This document shows, in pieces, positions 47,467 through 56,448 of a stretch of 64,000 bases of DNA. Positions within the stretch are counted from its first letter, which is position 1. Every line of letters starts with the position of its first letter. The notes beneath the pieces were generated by a model. It saw nothing but the letters and a program-made list of their open reading frames with translations, did not search any database and was not told the DNA's origin. Source of the DNA: JAHJQZ01 sp963675235 (GTDB lineage Bacteria; Pseudomonadota; Alphaproteobacteria; Rhizobiales; Devosiaceae); contig CAXXFU010000003.1 of NCBI GenBank assembly GCA_963675235.2, positions 1-64,000 on the forward strand. Direction: 5' to 3'. The position numbers and the translations under genes were made by a program.

Positions 47467-49073
47467 TTCTTGTTGCCCTTGCCGCCAAGACCGGGAAGGC
47501 CAGGGAAACGCGGGGCGCCACCGAGACCGGGCAGGCCCGAACCGGAGGACTTGAGCAGATCGTTGACGTCGGTCGGCAATGCCTTTTGCGGCTTGGCCGG
47601 AGCCGGCTCGGCGCCCGCGCCCGCGCCCATCTGCTGCAGCGCCGCCGGGTCCATGCCCATCTCCCGCGCCATGCGTTCGAGCTGAACCGGGTCCATATTG
47701 GCCATGTCGGGCATGCCACCCGGGGGCATGCGCCCGCCGGTCATCCCGGCCATGGCCGCCGCCATGCCGCCCTTGCCGCGCGACATCTTCTTCATCATGT
47801 CGGCCATCTGGCGGTGCTGCTTGATCAGCTTGTTGATCTCGGAGACCTCGACGCCGGCACCGGCGGCGATGCGCTTGCGGCGCGAGGCGTTGAGCAGTTC
47901 GGGCTGAGCCCGTTCCTTCTTGGTCATCGAATTGATGATGGCGACGTGGCGGTCGAAGATCTTCTCGTCGACATTGGCGCCGGCCATGGCCTTCTTCATC
48001 TGGCCCATGCCCGGCATCAGGCCCATCAGCGCGCCCATGCCGCCCATCTTCTTCATCTGCAGAAGCTGGGACTTCAGGTCCTCGAGGTCGAATTTGCCCT
48101 TCTTGAGCTTCTTGGCCATCTTGGCCGCGTCGTCGGCCGTGACATGTTCGGCGGCCTTTTCGACAAGGGCGACGATATCGCCCATGCCGAGGATACGATC
48201 GGCAATGCGCGAGGGATGGAAATCCTCGAGCGCATCGAGCTTTTCGCCGGTACCAATCAGCTTTATCGGTTTGCCGGTCGCCGCGCGCATGGACAAAGCC
48301 GCACCACCGCGTCCGTCGCCGTCGACGCGGGTCATGACGATGCCGGTGATATCGAGACGGTTCTCGAACGAGCGGGCCAGGTTGACCGCGTCCTGGCCGG
48401 TTAGGGCATCGACGACCAGAAGAATTTCATGGGGCTTGGCGACCGCCTTGATCTCGGCCGTCTCGGCCATCAGCTCTTCGTCGATATGGGTGCGACCGGC
48501 CGTATCGAGCATCAAGACGTCGTAATTGCCGGTCCGCGCCTCGCGCTCGGCGCGCCGGGCGATCTCGACCGGTGTCTCGCCGGCAACGATCGGCAGCGTG
48601 TCGACGCCGACCTGCTCGCCGAGCACTCGCAATTGCTCCATGGCCGCCGGCCGGCGGGTGTCGAGCGAGGCCATGAGGACGCGCTTGTTCTGGCGGTCCT
48701 TCAACCGGCGGGAGATCTTGGCGGTGGTCGTCGTCTTGCCCGAGCCCTGCAAGCCGACCATCAGCATGGCAACGGGCGGGCTGGCGGCAAGCGAGATCGG
48801 CACCGCCTCTTCGCCGAGCACCCTGACCAGTTCGTCGTGGACGATCTTGACGACCTGCTGGCCCGGCGTCACCGACTTGGTAACCTCGGCGCCGACGGCA
48901 CGTTCGCCGACCTGGGTGGTGAAGGCCTTGACGACCTCGAGGGAAACATCGGCCTCGATCAGCGCCCGGCGGATTTCTCTGAGGGCCAGATCGACGTCGC
49001 CGGCACTCAGGGCACCGCGACCCGTCAGACCCTTGAAGATAGTACCCAGCCGATCGCTGAGGGATTCGAACAT
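47463..49073 (-). CDS. ffh: Signal recognition particle protein Ffh
   Basis: A 536-residue GTPase that binds 4.5S RNA and targets membrane proteins to FtsY. N domain (1-90), G domain with P-loop GLQGSGKTTT (107-116), DTAGRTH and TRVDGDGRGGAAL, then the methionine-rich M domain (about 330-536; SRRKRIAAGAGVEVSEINKLIKQH, many Met). ATG 49073 is the conserved MFESLSDRLG; the longer frame is unconserved. Its partner ftsY is at 56445-57614. It leads the minus-strand cluster with the GNAT, rpsP, rimM and trmD genes. Confidence 0.97.
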   Translation of the reverse strand: MFESLSDRLGTIFKGLTGRGALSAGDVDLALREIRRALIEADVSLEVVKAFTTQVGERAVGAEVTKSVTPGQQVVKIVHDELVRVLGEEAVPISLAASPPVAMLMVGLQGSGKTTTTAKISRRLKDRQNKRVLMASLDTRRPAAMEQLRVLGEQVGVDTLPIVAGETPVEIARRAEREARTGNYDVLMLDTAGRTHIDEELMAETAEIKAVAKPHEILLVVDALTGQDAVNLARSFENRLDITGIVMTRVDGDGRGGAALSMRAATGKPIKLIGTGEKLDALEDFHPSRIADRILGMGDIVALVEKAAEHVTADDAAKMAKKLKKGKFDLEDLKSQLLQMKKMGGMGALMGLMPGMGQMKKAMAGANVDEKIFDRHVAIINSMTKKERAQPELLNASRRKRIAAGAGVEVSEINKLIKQHRQMADMMKKMSRGKGGMAAAMAGMTGGRMPPGGMPDMANMDPVQLERMAREMGMDPAALQQMGAGAGAEPAPAKPQKALPTDVNDLLKSSGSGLPGLGGAPRFPGLPGLGGKGNKK

Positions 49074-49134
49074 GGTGTTTCCCTTCACTTCTGCCTTTGC
49101 GCCGGACCTATTTGGGAACGAAAAACCCAAATGC

Positions 49135-49170
49135 CAAACAACACCCGCGGGCGCAACGCGCTGGCGGGTG
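49135..49170 (-). terminator. Probable terminator after the condensation-like gene
   Basis: On the minus strand, cacccgc (49170-49164) pairs with gcgggtg (49148-49142) with further pairs inside the loop, followed by TTGTTT. It lies between the stop at 49260 and the ffh start, so it separates the two units. Confidence 0.6.
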
Positions 49171-49259
49171 GTGACCGCGTGTCTCGTGGATCACGCTGGT
49201 GGCTCGGTCTCAGATACTGAGCAGAGTTGGACGGCTTTTAGGCCGGGTCCGCCAAAGAG

Positions 49260-50531
49260 TCAATTCGCCGCTTCGGCGTCGAGGGCGTCGAGAAGTGCGG
49301 GAATGTCGTCGATCGACCCGGCCAGCCTGGCGCTGACGGCGCAATTGAAGGTCACCGTCTTGCGGCCGGGCACGAAAACGCACATGTCGAGCCCGGGGTG
49401 ATAGGAACCGGCATGGACCGGTTCGACGAGGTTTCTGGCCAGCGGGCCGCTGAGCCGGTGCGGCGGGGTCACCGACAGGTTGAGGTGATAAAAGCCGGCG
49501 AAGCGGAAGATACGGTCCGAATAGATGAAGGGCAGCCAGCGCCGCATCAGGCGATGGGCGCCGAACACGGCGTGCAAAAGCCCCTGCGTCTCGCGCCGGT
49601 CGATCCTGTCGAGCCGGTCGATCTCGGCCTCGACCCCGCGGGCGAAAGTCATGAAATCGGCACTGACCGGGAACCTCGCCTCGGTCATCCAGTGGCGGAA
49701 ATAGGCGCCTTCGCCGCCAGCGCGACCGGCTGTGTCCATGTTGGCATAGATGGCCGAGAGGCGTCTTCGCGAATAGCCCTTGCCGCCGCGGTTGAGCGCA
49801 AAACAGGCGAGCGCGAACATCAGGGCGCGCTGGCGCAGACCAAGCCGGGCGGCGACACGTCTGATCTGGTCGCGTTCGAACACCAGGCTCTTTGCCAGCT
49901 TGTCGGTCCGTCGCGGCGCGATGGCCAGCGCCAGCAGCAACTGCGCCGGTCCGAGCACGGCGGCGGTCAGTTTGAAACCGAGCCGGCGCAAAAGCGAATG
50001 GCGCACGACCGGTGCGTTGAGCGCCGTGTGCCCGGTCGGCAGCGACCGGCTCATCAGGGCCGAATCGGCGCCCTCGAACAATGAATGGGTCGACACCACC
50101 AAAAGCGCCGCCCGCCGCCCGTCCGCGTCGGGTCCGTCGCGGCGGATGGCGGCGCGGACGCGGATCATCGGCAGATCGTGGCGATCGAAGATCTCGGCGC
50201 CGGAAACGTCCCAGGCATCGGGATAGGCGGAAAGTTCGTCAGTCTCCTCGATCGAGACAACACCGGCCAGCACCGCCCGGTCGAGCGGATTGCCGGTCAG
50301 CGCCTCATGGAGCGCGCCGAGCTCGGGGATGTGCGAAGCGACATCCATGGCGAGATCGACAAGGCCGTCCCGATCCGGAACGGTAGTGAAGAAGGCGGAG
50401 AAATAGACGGACTGGCGAGCCTGGTGGCAGTACCATTGGTGACTGGTGAAGCGCGCAAAGGCGCTCCTGGCCACGGGCGTGGCCGCGCGCCAGCCATCGG
50501 CGGCGGTGTCGGCGATTTCGGGCAGGGCCAA
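49260..50531 (-). CDS. Condensation/acyltransferase-fold-like protein of unknown function
   Basis: A 423-residue protein not matching a family I can name. Two features recall the CoA-dependent acyltransferase/condensation fold: HSLFEGAD at 149-156, which looks like a variant HHxxxDG catalytic motif with one His and shifted Asp, and the closing block with NLSVTPPHRLSGPL and SYHPGLDMCVFVPGRKTVTFNCAVSARLAGSIDDIPALLDAL, like the C-terminal lobe of condensation or WS/DGAT proteins. A hydrophobic stretch (about 187-207) may touch the membrane. It starts 3 bp after the small helical gene 50535-50750, forming a two-gene operon. Function unknown. Confidence 0.72.
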   Translation of the reverse strand: MALPEIADTAADGWRAATPVARSAFARFTSHQWYCHQARQSVYFSAFFTTVPDRDGLVDLAMDVASHIPELGALHEALTGNPLDRAVLAGVVSIEETDELSAYPDAWDVSGAEIFDRHDLPMIRVRAAIRRDGPDADGRRAALLVVSTHSLFEGADSALMSRSLPTGHTALNAPVVRHSLLRRLGFKLTAAVLGPAQLLLALAIAPRRTDKLAKSLVFERDQIRRVAARLGLRQRALMFALACFALNRGGKGYSRRRLSAIYANMDTAGRAGGEGAYFRHWMTEARFPVSADFMTFARGVEAEIDRLDRIDRRETQGLLHAVFGAHRLMRRWLPFIYSDRIFRFAGFYHLNLSVTPPHRLSGPLARNLVEPVHAGSYHPGLDMCVFVPGRKTVTFNCAVSARLAGSIDDIPALLDALDAEAAN

Positions 50532-50534
50532 AAC

Positions 50535-50750
50535 CTAGTTCCGACGCAGCGGCTTCTTGCCCTGCTTCTCGAATTCCGCTTCGAGTTTCTGCTCCAGCGC
50601 AACCAGATCTTCCGGCAGCGGCAGGCCTTCGGCGCGCAATTCGTTGAGCCGCTCGCGCACCATCTCCTCGAGTTCGTGCAGATCGTGCGGCTGGTTGGTC
50701 ATCTTTTCCAGAAGATCGATGATCTGCGCCTTGATGTCGTCGAAGGCCAT
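50535..50750 (-). CDS. Small helical (coiled-coil) conserved protein
   Basis: A 71-residue protein, nearly all helix: heptad-like stretches LLEKMTNQPHDLHELEEMVRERL and LVALEQKLEAEFEKQ suggest a coiled-coil hairpin. No named family is recognised. ATG 50750 has GGAG 6 nt upstream. It is the first gene of the unit with the condensation-like protein and may be its partner or adaptor (inference). Confidence 0.78.
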   Translation of the reverse strand: MAFDDIKAQIIDLLEKMTNQPHDLHELEEMVRERLNELRAEGLPLPEDLVALEQKLEAEFEKQGKKPLRRN

Positions 50751-50876
50751 GAACGGCTCCCCAATAAACTCCCCACCTCCTTCGGCTAACCCCGTTACGT
50801 CTCGGACGCAAGGGGATTGCAGTGCCGAACGCGGCTCAACTAAGGTTCGGGCAAGACGTTTATTCGAGGACCGGAA

Positions 50877-52112
50877 ATGCCCGAGACCCAGTTTGCCGCC
50901 GAAATCGACCGCCTTGCCGAAGTCGCCATCAAGGTCGGTGTCCGCCTGACCGAAGGCCAGGACTTGATCGTCACCTCCCCGGTCGCGGCCCTGCCGCTCG
51001 CTCGCCGCATTGCCGCGGAGGCCTACAAGGCCGGGGCGGGACTGGTGACGGTGCTGCTCAATGACGAGGACATCGCTCTGGCGCGCTACCGCCACGGCTC
51101 CGACGCCAGTTTCGACCGCGCCGCCAACTGGCTGTACGAGGGCATGGGCAAGGCCTATGGCGCCAATACCGCCCGCCTGGCCATCGTCGGGGACAACCCG
51201 ATGGCGCTGAGCGCCGAGGATCCGGAAAAGGTCGCCCGCGCCAATCGCGCCAATTCGCTGGCCTACAAGCCGGCGCTGGAAAAGATCGCCGGTTTCGACA
51301 TCAACTGGTCGATCGTGTCCTATCCGACCGCCGCCTGGGCCAGGGTGGTTTTTCCCGACGACCAGGAGGAAATGGCCGTGGCCAAGCTGGCCCATGCCGT
51401 TTTCGCCGCCTCACGCGTCGATGGCGACGATCCGATCGGCGCCTGGACGGCGCACAACGCCGTGCTCCGGCAAAAGGCCACCTGGCTCGACGACGAAAAC
51501 TTCGCGGCGCTGCACTTCACCGGACCGGGTACCGACCTGACCGTCGGACTGGCCGATGGCCACCACTGGGCCGGCGGCGAGGCAACGGCCAAGAACGGCG
51601 TCACCTGCAACGCCAATATCCCGACCGAGGAAGTCTTCACCACGCCGCACGCGATGAAGGTCGAGGGCACGGTCAGCGCCACCAAGCCGCTGTCGCACCA
51701 GGGCACGCTGATCGAAGACATCTCGGTGCGTTTCGAGGCGGGCAGGATCGTCGAGGCCCATGCCAGCCGTGGCGAGAACGTGCTCAACCGGCTGATCGAC
51801 ACCGACGAGGGCGCCCGCCGGCTCGGCGAAGTAGCTCTTGTGCCCCACTCCTCGCCGATCTCGCAATCGGGGATCCTGTTCTACAACACGCTTTACGACG
51901 AAAACGCCGCCTGCCACATCGCCCTCGGCCAGTGCTATGCAAAGGCCTTCCGCGACGGCACCTCCATGACGCCGGACGAGATCAAGGCCAAGGGCGGCAA
52001 TTCCTCGCTGATCCATGTCGACTGGATGATCGGTTCGGACAAGGTCGATATCGACGGCATTAAGCAGGACGGCGCACGCGTGCCGGTGTTCCGAAAGGGC
52101 GAGTGGGCGTGA
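50877..52112 (+). CDS. M29 family aminopeptidase (AmpS/AmpT-like)
   Basis: A 411-residue cytosolic metallo-aminopeptidase of the M29 (thermophilic aminopeptidase) family, which removes N-terminal residues from peptides. Visible family blocks are NIPTEEVFTTPHAMKVEGTVSATKPL (Glu ligands), GENVLNRLIDTDEGARRLGEVALVPHSSPIS (Glu and His ligands) and HIDWMIGSDKVDIDG-like HVDWMIGSDKVDIDG (His and Asp ligands). Length is normal. The next gene, a P-loop kinase, starts inside its stop (GTGA). Confidence 0.94.
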   Translation: MPETQFAAEIDRLAEVAIKVGVRLTEGQDLIVTSPVAALPLARRIAAEAYKAGAGLVTVLLNDEDIALARYRHGSDASFDRAANWLYEGMGKAYGANTARLAIVGDNPMALSAEDPEKVARANRANSLAYKPALEKIAGFDINWSIVSYPTAAWARVVFPDDQEEMAVAKLAHAVFAASRVDGDDPIGAWTAHNAVLRQKATWLDDENFAALHFTGPGTDLTVGLADGHHWAGGEATAKNGVTCNANIPTEEVFTTPHAMKVEGTVSATKPLSHQGTLIEDISVRFEAGRIVEAHASRGENVLNRLIDTDEGARRLGEVALVPHSSPISQSGILFYNTLYDENAACHIALGQCYAKAFRDGTSMTPDEIKAKGGNSSLIHVDWMIGSDKVDIDGIKQDGARVPVFRKGEWA

Positions 52113-52630
52113 GCCCTTTTCTGATCGCCTTTGCGGGTCTGCCAGGCGTCGGAAAAACAACAATTGCTCGCAAGGTGGCGCTTCGGCTTGGCGCCGCCTA
52201 CCTGCGCGTCGATACGGTCGAACAGGCCCTGCGGCAGTCGGGAGAGATGGCGGAATTGGTCACTGCCGGCTATTCTGTCCTCAACGCGCTGGCTGCCGAC
52301 AACCTGGCGCTCGGACGAAGCGTGGTCGCCGATTCGGTCAACCCCATATCCTGGTCGCGAAACGCCTGGCGCGACGTGGCGACGGAGGCATCCGCGCACC
52401 TGGTCGGCGTGGAATTGGTCTGCGATGACATCGATGAGCACCGCCGGCGGGTCGAGACGCGCCAGCCCGACATCGCCGGCCTCCACCTGCCCGACTGGCA
52501 GGCTGTCGAAAGCCGCAACTACGAGGACTGGACCAATGCCGACATCCGCATCGACACCGCCAGGCACGGCGCCGAAGACGCCGCGGCCATGATTCTGGCT
52601 CATGTCGCGGCAGCGCGCCGGCCGGCTTAG
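52109..52630 (+). CDS. P-loop kinase-like ATPase (AAA_33/gluconokinase-like)
   Basis: A 173-residue cytosolic protein with Walker A GLPGVGKTT (about residues 10-18) and a nucleoside/shikimate-kinase-type fold (VADSVNP in place of the usual DSTN element; TRQPDIAGLHLPDW late). The family includes small-molecule and tRNA kinases as well as toxin-like zeta kinases, but no target is readable. GTG 52109 is chosen because it overlaps the aminopeptidase stop as GTGA; GTG 52103 is the alternative. Co-translation with the aminopeptidase suggests a shared pathway, unproven. Confidence 0.8.
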   Translation: MSPFLIAFAGLPGVGKTTIARKVALRLGAAYLRVDTVEQALRQSGEMAELVTAGYSVLNALAADNLALGRSVVADSVNPISWSRNAWRDVATEASAHLVGVELVCDDIDEHRRRVETRQPDIAGLHLPDWQAVESRNYEDWTNADIRIDTARHGAEDAAAMILAHVAAARRPA

Positions 52631-52633
52631 ACC

Positions 52634-54064
52634 TTAGTAGGCCAGTCGCAATCCACCCCAGTGCTCGCCATTGACGACAATCGGGGCCGAGGCGTCCTTC
52701 ATCAGGACGAAATTGCCGCCGCCCATGTCGCGTCGATAGGTCTGCAGCAGGAACGGCTTTGTATTGCGCCCGGCGGCAAGACCGGTGCGGTCGTCGAAGA
52801 TGCGACGGTTCCGGCAATTGCCGGCGTTCCACACCGGATCGTCCGACGGCGGCCGTGAATAGACGAGATTGTGCGTCGGCAGATAGCCGTTGACATCGAC
52901 CGCGGCGCAAAAGGCGATACGCGGATTGAACTTCAGCACCGGCTCCTGGATCTCGGGCAGGTGGGCGTCGGTGAAATCGAGATAGCGCGTGGCATACTGC
53001 TCGGGGTCTGTGCCGGCGATGGGGCGGTAGCTGCGGTCGAACAGATCGGCGTGGCTGAGCTTGCCGGTTGCCAGTGCCGTCTCGAAGATCGCAGCGATGC
53101 GCCCGGCGGTCTCGACGGCCTTGGCGATATAGGGCGTGTCGTCGGTCTCGACGCCACTATCGACGACAAAACCCATGAACTGCTCGGAAATGCCGAGAAT
53201 GGACTCGGCATGCTCATGGGCGATGTCGAGCTTTTCGTGGGTCACATCGATCGACCGGACGATGTCGCGGAGCCTTGTGCCGAGGGCATTGAAGCTCTCG
53301 GTATTGGCCTTGACCGGCTTGGCCATGTCCTCGGCATTGCGCACCAACATCTCGACGGTCGCGGCCAGCTGGGCCAGCTGGGCGTTGGATTGGGCGGCGC
53401 GGTCGGCATTCATGGCCGAATTCTCGGCGACCACGGCATTGGCCTGGGCCGTCTGCTGCAGCACGGACAATTGGGTATTGAGCGCCGCGATGGCGGCGGC
53501 GTTCTGGCCGGTGAAGGTCTTGATCTGGTCGGCCAACCCCTTGACGGCATTGGCGATGATGGCAAAGCCCCGTCCGGCATCGCCGGCCCGCGCCGCCTCG
53601 ACCGAGGCATTGAGCGCCAGCAATTGCGTTTCCTGGGCAATGGTCTCGATGGCGGTGCTGGCCTTCTCAATGCGGGCGATTGTCGTCCCGGCTTCCGACA
53701 GCGAGGAATGAAGGCCGAGCGACCCCTCGCCAAGCTGTTTGAGCGCCGATGTCGAAGTATCGAGCGCCTCGGAAATGGCCGAGGTCGATTGCCCGAGCAG
53801 TTCGGTTGCCTCACCCGCCATCTGTTGCGTGCTGGCCATGGCGCGCTCGAGATCGGCATTGGAATCGCGCATCGTGCGGGCGCTGGTCACGGCGTGACGC
53901 GCCTGCTCGAACTGAAACGTACCCAGTTCGGACAGGTCCGCGACCAGTCCGCTGAGATCGGCGATGGCGATCGACAGCCCGCCGATGCCCCGCCCGATGC
54001 CCTTGAGTGCCTCCGATGCATCCGGTTGTGCATCGCCCGACAATCGTGCGCCCTCTGCACTCAT
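52634..54064 (-). CDS. Soluble methyl-accepting chemotaxis protein with C-terminal sensor domain
   Basis: A 476-residue cytosolic chemoreceptor with no transmembrane helix. The coiled-coil signalling domain is at the N-terminal side (about 1-310), with the hairpin tip IAQETQLLALNASVEAARAGDAGRGFAIIANAVK that binds CheA/CheW. The C-terminal part (about 325-476; KFNPRIAFCAAVDVNGYLPTHNLVYSRP ... MGGGNFVLMKDASAPI) is a Cache-like sensor. This is the reverse of the usual sensor-then-signal order. No other chemotaxis gene is in the window. It senses an intracellular or redox cue, unknown. Confidence 0.9.
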   Translation of the reverse strand: MSAEGARLSGDAQPDASEALKGIGRGIGGLSIAIADLSGLVADLSELGTFQFEQARHAVTSARTMRDSNADLERAMASTQQMAGEATELLGQSTSAISEALDTSTSALKQLGEGSLGLHSSLSEAGTTIARIEKASTAIETIAQETQLLALNASVEAARAGDAGRGFAIIANAVKGLADQIKTFTGQNAAAIAALNTQLSVLQQTAQANAVVAENSAMNADRAAQSNAQLAQLAATVEMLVRNAEDMAKPVKANTESFNALGTRLRDIVRSIDVTHEKLDIAHEHAESILGISEQFMGFVVDSGVETDDTPYIAKAVETAGRIAAIFETALATGKLSHADLFDRSYRPIAGTDPEQYATRYLDFTDAHLPEIQEPVLKFNPRIAFCAAVDVNGYLPTHNLVYSRPPSDDPVWNAGNCRNRRIFDDRTGLAAGRNTKPFLLQTYRRDMGGGNFVLMKDASAPIVVNGEHWGGLRLAY

Positions 54065-54313
54065 GTCTCCCCCCGATCAATCTGGTAAATTTTCCTCAAG
54101 TTGAACCTTTCGGTGCGCGGCACCAACAAAAGGTTAACCCAGGCGCCCCGAAGCTCGAATTCGCCGCCGGGCCCCGAACTGGCATTTGCCGCATTTGTGC
54201 GCCATATAGGGGCGTATTCACCGCGCGGGCCGACGCGAAGGCGCCGGCCATGCGTGTTGGCGTGTGCCGAAACCGGAGGTTTCGGACGGTGCGAACCCTT
54301 TGAGGCTGCTGGA

Positions 54314-55177
54314 ATGCCGATCGCCTATTTGAAGATGAACGGGTTGGGGAACGATTTCGTCGTCGTCGATACGCGTGCCAAGCCGCACAGCTTCAGCGAG
54401 GACGAAGTGCGCATGATCGCCGACCGCGACAATGGTATCGGCTGCGACCAGTTCATCGTCATGGAAAAGGCACGGGCCGAAAGCGGCGACGTGTTCATGC
54501 GCATCTACAACCAGGATGGCAGCGAGGTCGACGCCTGCGGCAATGCCTCGCGCTGCGTCGCTGCGCTTGTCGCCGAGGAGATCGGGCGCACCGCCATCAC
54601 CATTGAGACCAAGGCCGGCCTGCTTGCCGCCGAGGTCAGGGATGGCGAAGTGAGCGTCGACATGGGCGTGCCGCGCTTCGGCTGGGATCAGATCCCGCTG
54701 GCCGAGGAATTCGCCGACACCACCGGCATCGAACTGCAGATCGGCCCGATCGACGCACCGGTGCTGCACACGCCGTCCGTTGTCAATGTCGGCAACCCGC
54801 ATGCGATCTTCTGGGTCAAGAATGATCCGGAGGACTACGATCTGCACCTGTTCGGGCCGCTGCTCGAAAACCACCCGATCTTTCCCGAGCGCGCCAATAT
54901 CTCGGTGGCGCAGGTGCTCGGCGACGAACTCATCAAGGTCCGTACCTGGGAACGCGGCGTCGGGCTGACCCGGGCCTGTGGCACCGCCGCCTGCGCCACC
55001 GCCGTCGCCGCCGCCCGCAAGGGGCTGACCGGCCGAACGGTGACGATCGAACTGCCCGGCGGCCAGTTGAAGCTCGAATGGCGCGAAGCCGACAGCCATA
55101 TCATCATGACCGGCCCATGGTCGCTCGACGGCAGGGGCGAACTGCCCGGCCACTTCGTCAAGGAGCCCGCGGCATGA
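54314..55177 (+). CDS. dapF: Diaminopimelate epimerase
   Basis: A 287-residue PLP-independent racemase that makes meso-diaminopimelate from the LL-form for lysine and peptidoglycan. The two catalytic cysteines are visible in DACGNASRC and TRACGTAAC, and GLGNDFVVVD opens the fold. ATG 54314 is chosen at conserved MPIAYLKMNG rather than the long upstream frame. The mtaB start overlaps its stop as ATGA. First gene of dapF-mtaB-ftsY-ispZ, an order typical of Hyphomicrobiales. Confidence 0.97.
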   Translation: MPIAYLKMNGLGNDFVVVDTRAKPHSFSEDEVRMIADRDNGIGCDQFIVMEKARAESGDVFMRIYNQDGSEVDACGNASRCVAALVAEEIGRTAITIETKAGLLAAEVRDGEVSVDMGVPRFGWDQIPLAEEFADTTGIELQIGPIDAPVLHTPSVVNVGNPHAIFWVKNDPEDYDLHLFGPLLENHPIFPERANISVAQVLGDELIKVRTWERGVGLTRACGTAACATAVAAARKGLTGRTVTIELPGGQLKLEWREADSHIIMTGPWSLDGRGELPGHFVKEPAA

Positions 55178-56448
55178 CGGCCAGCATCAAGACGCTGACC
55201 TTCGGCTGCCGGCTCAACACCTATGAATCCGAGGTGATGCGGGCTGAAGCCGAAAAGGCCGGCCTTTCCAATCTCGTCATCGTCAATTCCTGCGCCGTCA
55301 CCGGCGAGGCGGTGCGCCAGGCGCGCCAGGCCATCCGCAAAGCGCGGCGCGAGAACCCGGACGCACGCATCCTGGTCACCGGCTGCGCCGCCCAGACCGA
55401 AGCCGAAACTTTCGCCGGCATGGCGGAGGTCGATCTCGTCATCGGCAATGCCGAAAAACTCGAGACCGCGACCTATGAGCGCCTCGCCTTCGGGGCGCCG
55501 ATCAACGACAAGATTCTCGTGAACGACATCATGAGCGTGACCGAGACCGCCGGCCACATGATCGAGGGGCTGGACGGGCGCGCCCGCGCCTTCGTGCAGG
55601 TGCAGAACGGCTGCGATCACCGCTGCACCTTCTGCATCATCCCCTATGGCCGCGGTCCGTCGCGCTCGGTGCCGGCCGGCGCCGTGGTCGAACAGATCAA
55701 GACGCTTGTCGGCAATGGCTACAAGGAAGTGGTGCTGACCGGGGTCGACATCACCTCATACGGACCTGACCTGCCCGGCACGCAAAGTCTCGGCACGCTG
55801 GTGCAGCAGATCCTCAGGCATGTGCCCGACCTGCCGCGCCTGAGGATTTCCTCGCTCGATTCGATCGAGGCCGACACGGCGCTGACCGACGCCATTTCCG
55901 GCGACACCCGCGTGATGCCGCATCTGCACCTGTCGCTGCAATCGGGCGACAACATGATCCTGAAGCGCATGAAACGCCGGCATTTGCGCGAAGACACGCT
56001 GGAATTCGTCAGTGACATGCGCCGGGTCCGGCCCGACATGGTCTTCGGCGCCGACATCATTGCCGGCTTCCCGACCGAGACCGAGGAGATGTTCGCGAAC
56101 TCGCTCGCCATTGTTTCCGAGGCCGACCTCACCTATCTGCATGTCTTCCCCTATTCCAGGCGCAAGGGCACGCCGGCGGCACGCATTCCCAACCAGGTGC
56201 CGAAGGCCGTGGCCAAGGAACGGGCGGCGCGCTTGCGGGCGCTGGGCGAGGCACAGTTCGCAAAACTGTGCCGGAGCCGCATCGGCAGGACGGAAAAGGT
56301 GCTGGTCGAACGCAACGGGCTCGGACGGACCGAGCAGTTCGTTCCGGTCAGCCTCGCGAGTGGCCAGCCGGGCGAGATCGTCGAGATCGAGATCTCGGCG
56401 GCAAGTGAAACCGGCCTCATCGGCATGGACGAAAAGGCATTGGCGTGA
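55174..56448 (+). CDS. mtaB: tRNA t6A37 methylthiotransferase MtaB
   Basis: A 424-residue radical-SAM enzyme that converts t6A37 to ms2t6A in tRNAs reading ANN codons. The N-terminal UPF0004 domain has its cluster cysteines (FGCRLN, NSCAVT, TGCAAQ), the radical SAM motif is CDHRCTFC, and a TRAM domain ends the chain. Start ATG 55174 overlaps the dapF stop; its own stop overlaps the ftsY start by 4 nt. Confidence 0.95.
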   Translation: MTASIKTLTFGCRLNTYESEVMRAEAEKAGLSNLVIVNSCAVTGEAVRQARQAIRKARRENPDARILVTGCAAQTEAETFAGMAEVDLVIGNAEKLETATYERLAFGAPINDKILVNDIMSVTETAGHMIEGLDGRARAFVQVQNGCDHRCTFCIIPYGRGPSRSVPAGAVVEQIKTLVGNGYKEVVLTGVDITSYGPDLPGTQSLGTLVQQILRHVPDLPRLRISSLDSIEADTALTDAISGDTRVMPHLHLSLQSGDNMILKRMKRRHLREDTLEFVSDMRRVRPDMVFGADIIAGFPTETEEMFANSLAIVSEADLTYLHVFPYSRRKGTPAARIPNQVPKAVAKERAARLRALGEAQFAKLCRSRIGRTEKVLVERNGLGRTEQFVPVSLASGQPGEIVEIEISAASETGLIGMDEKALA

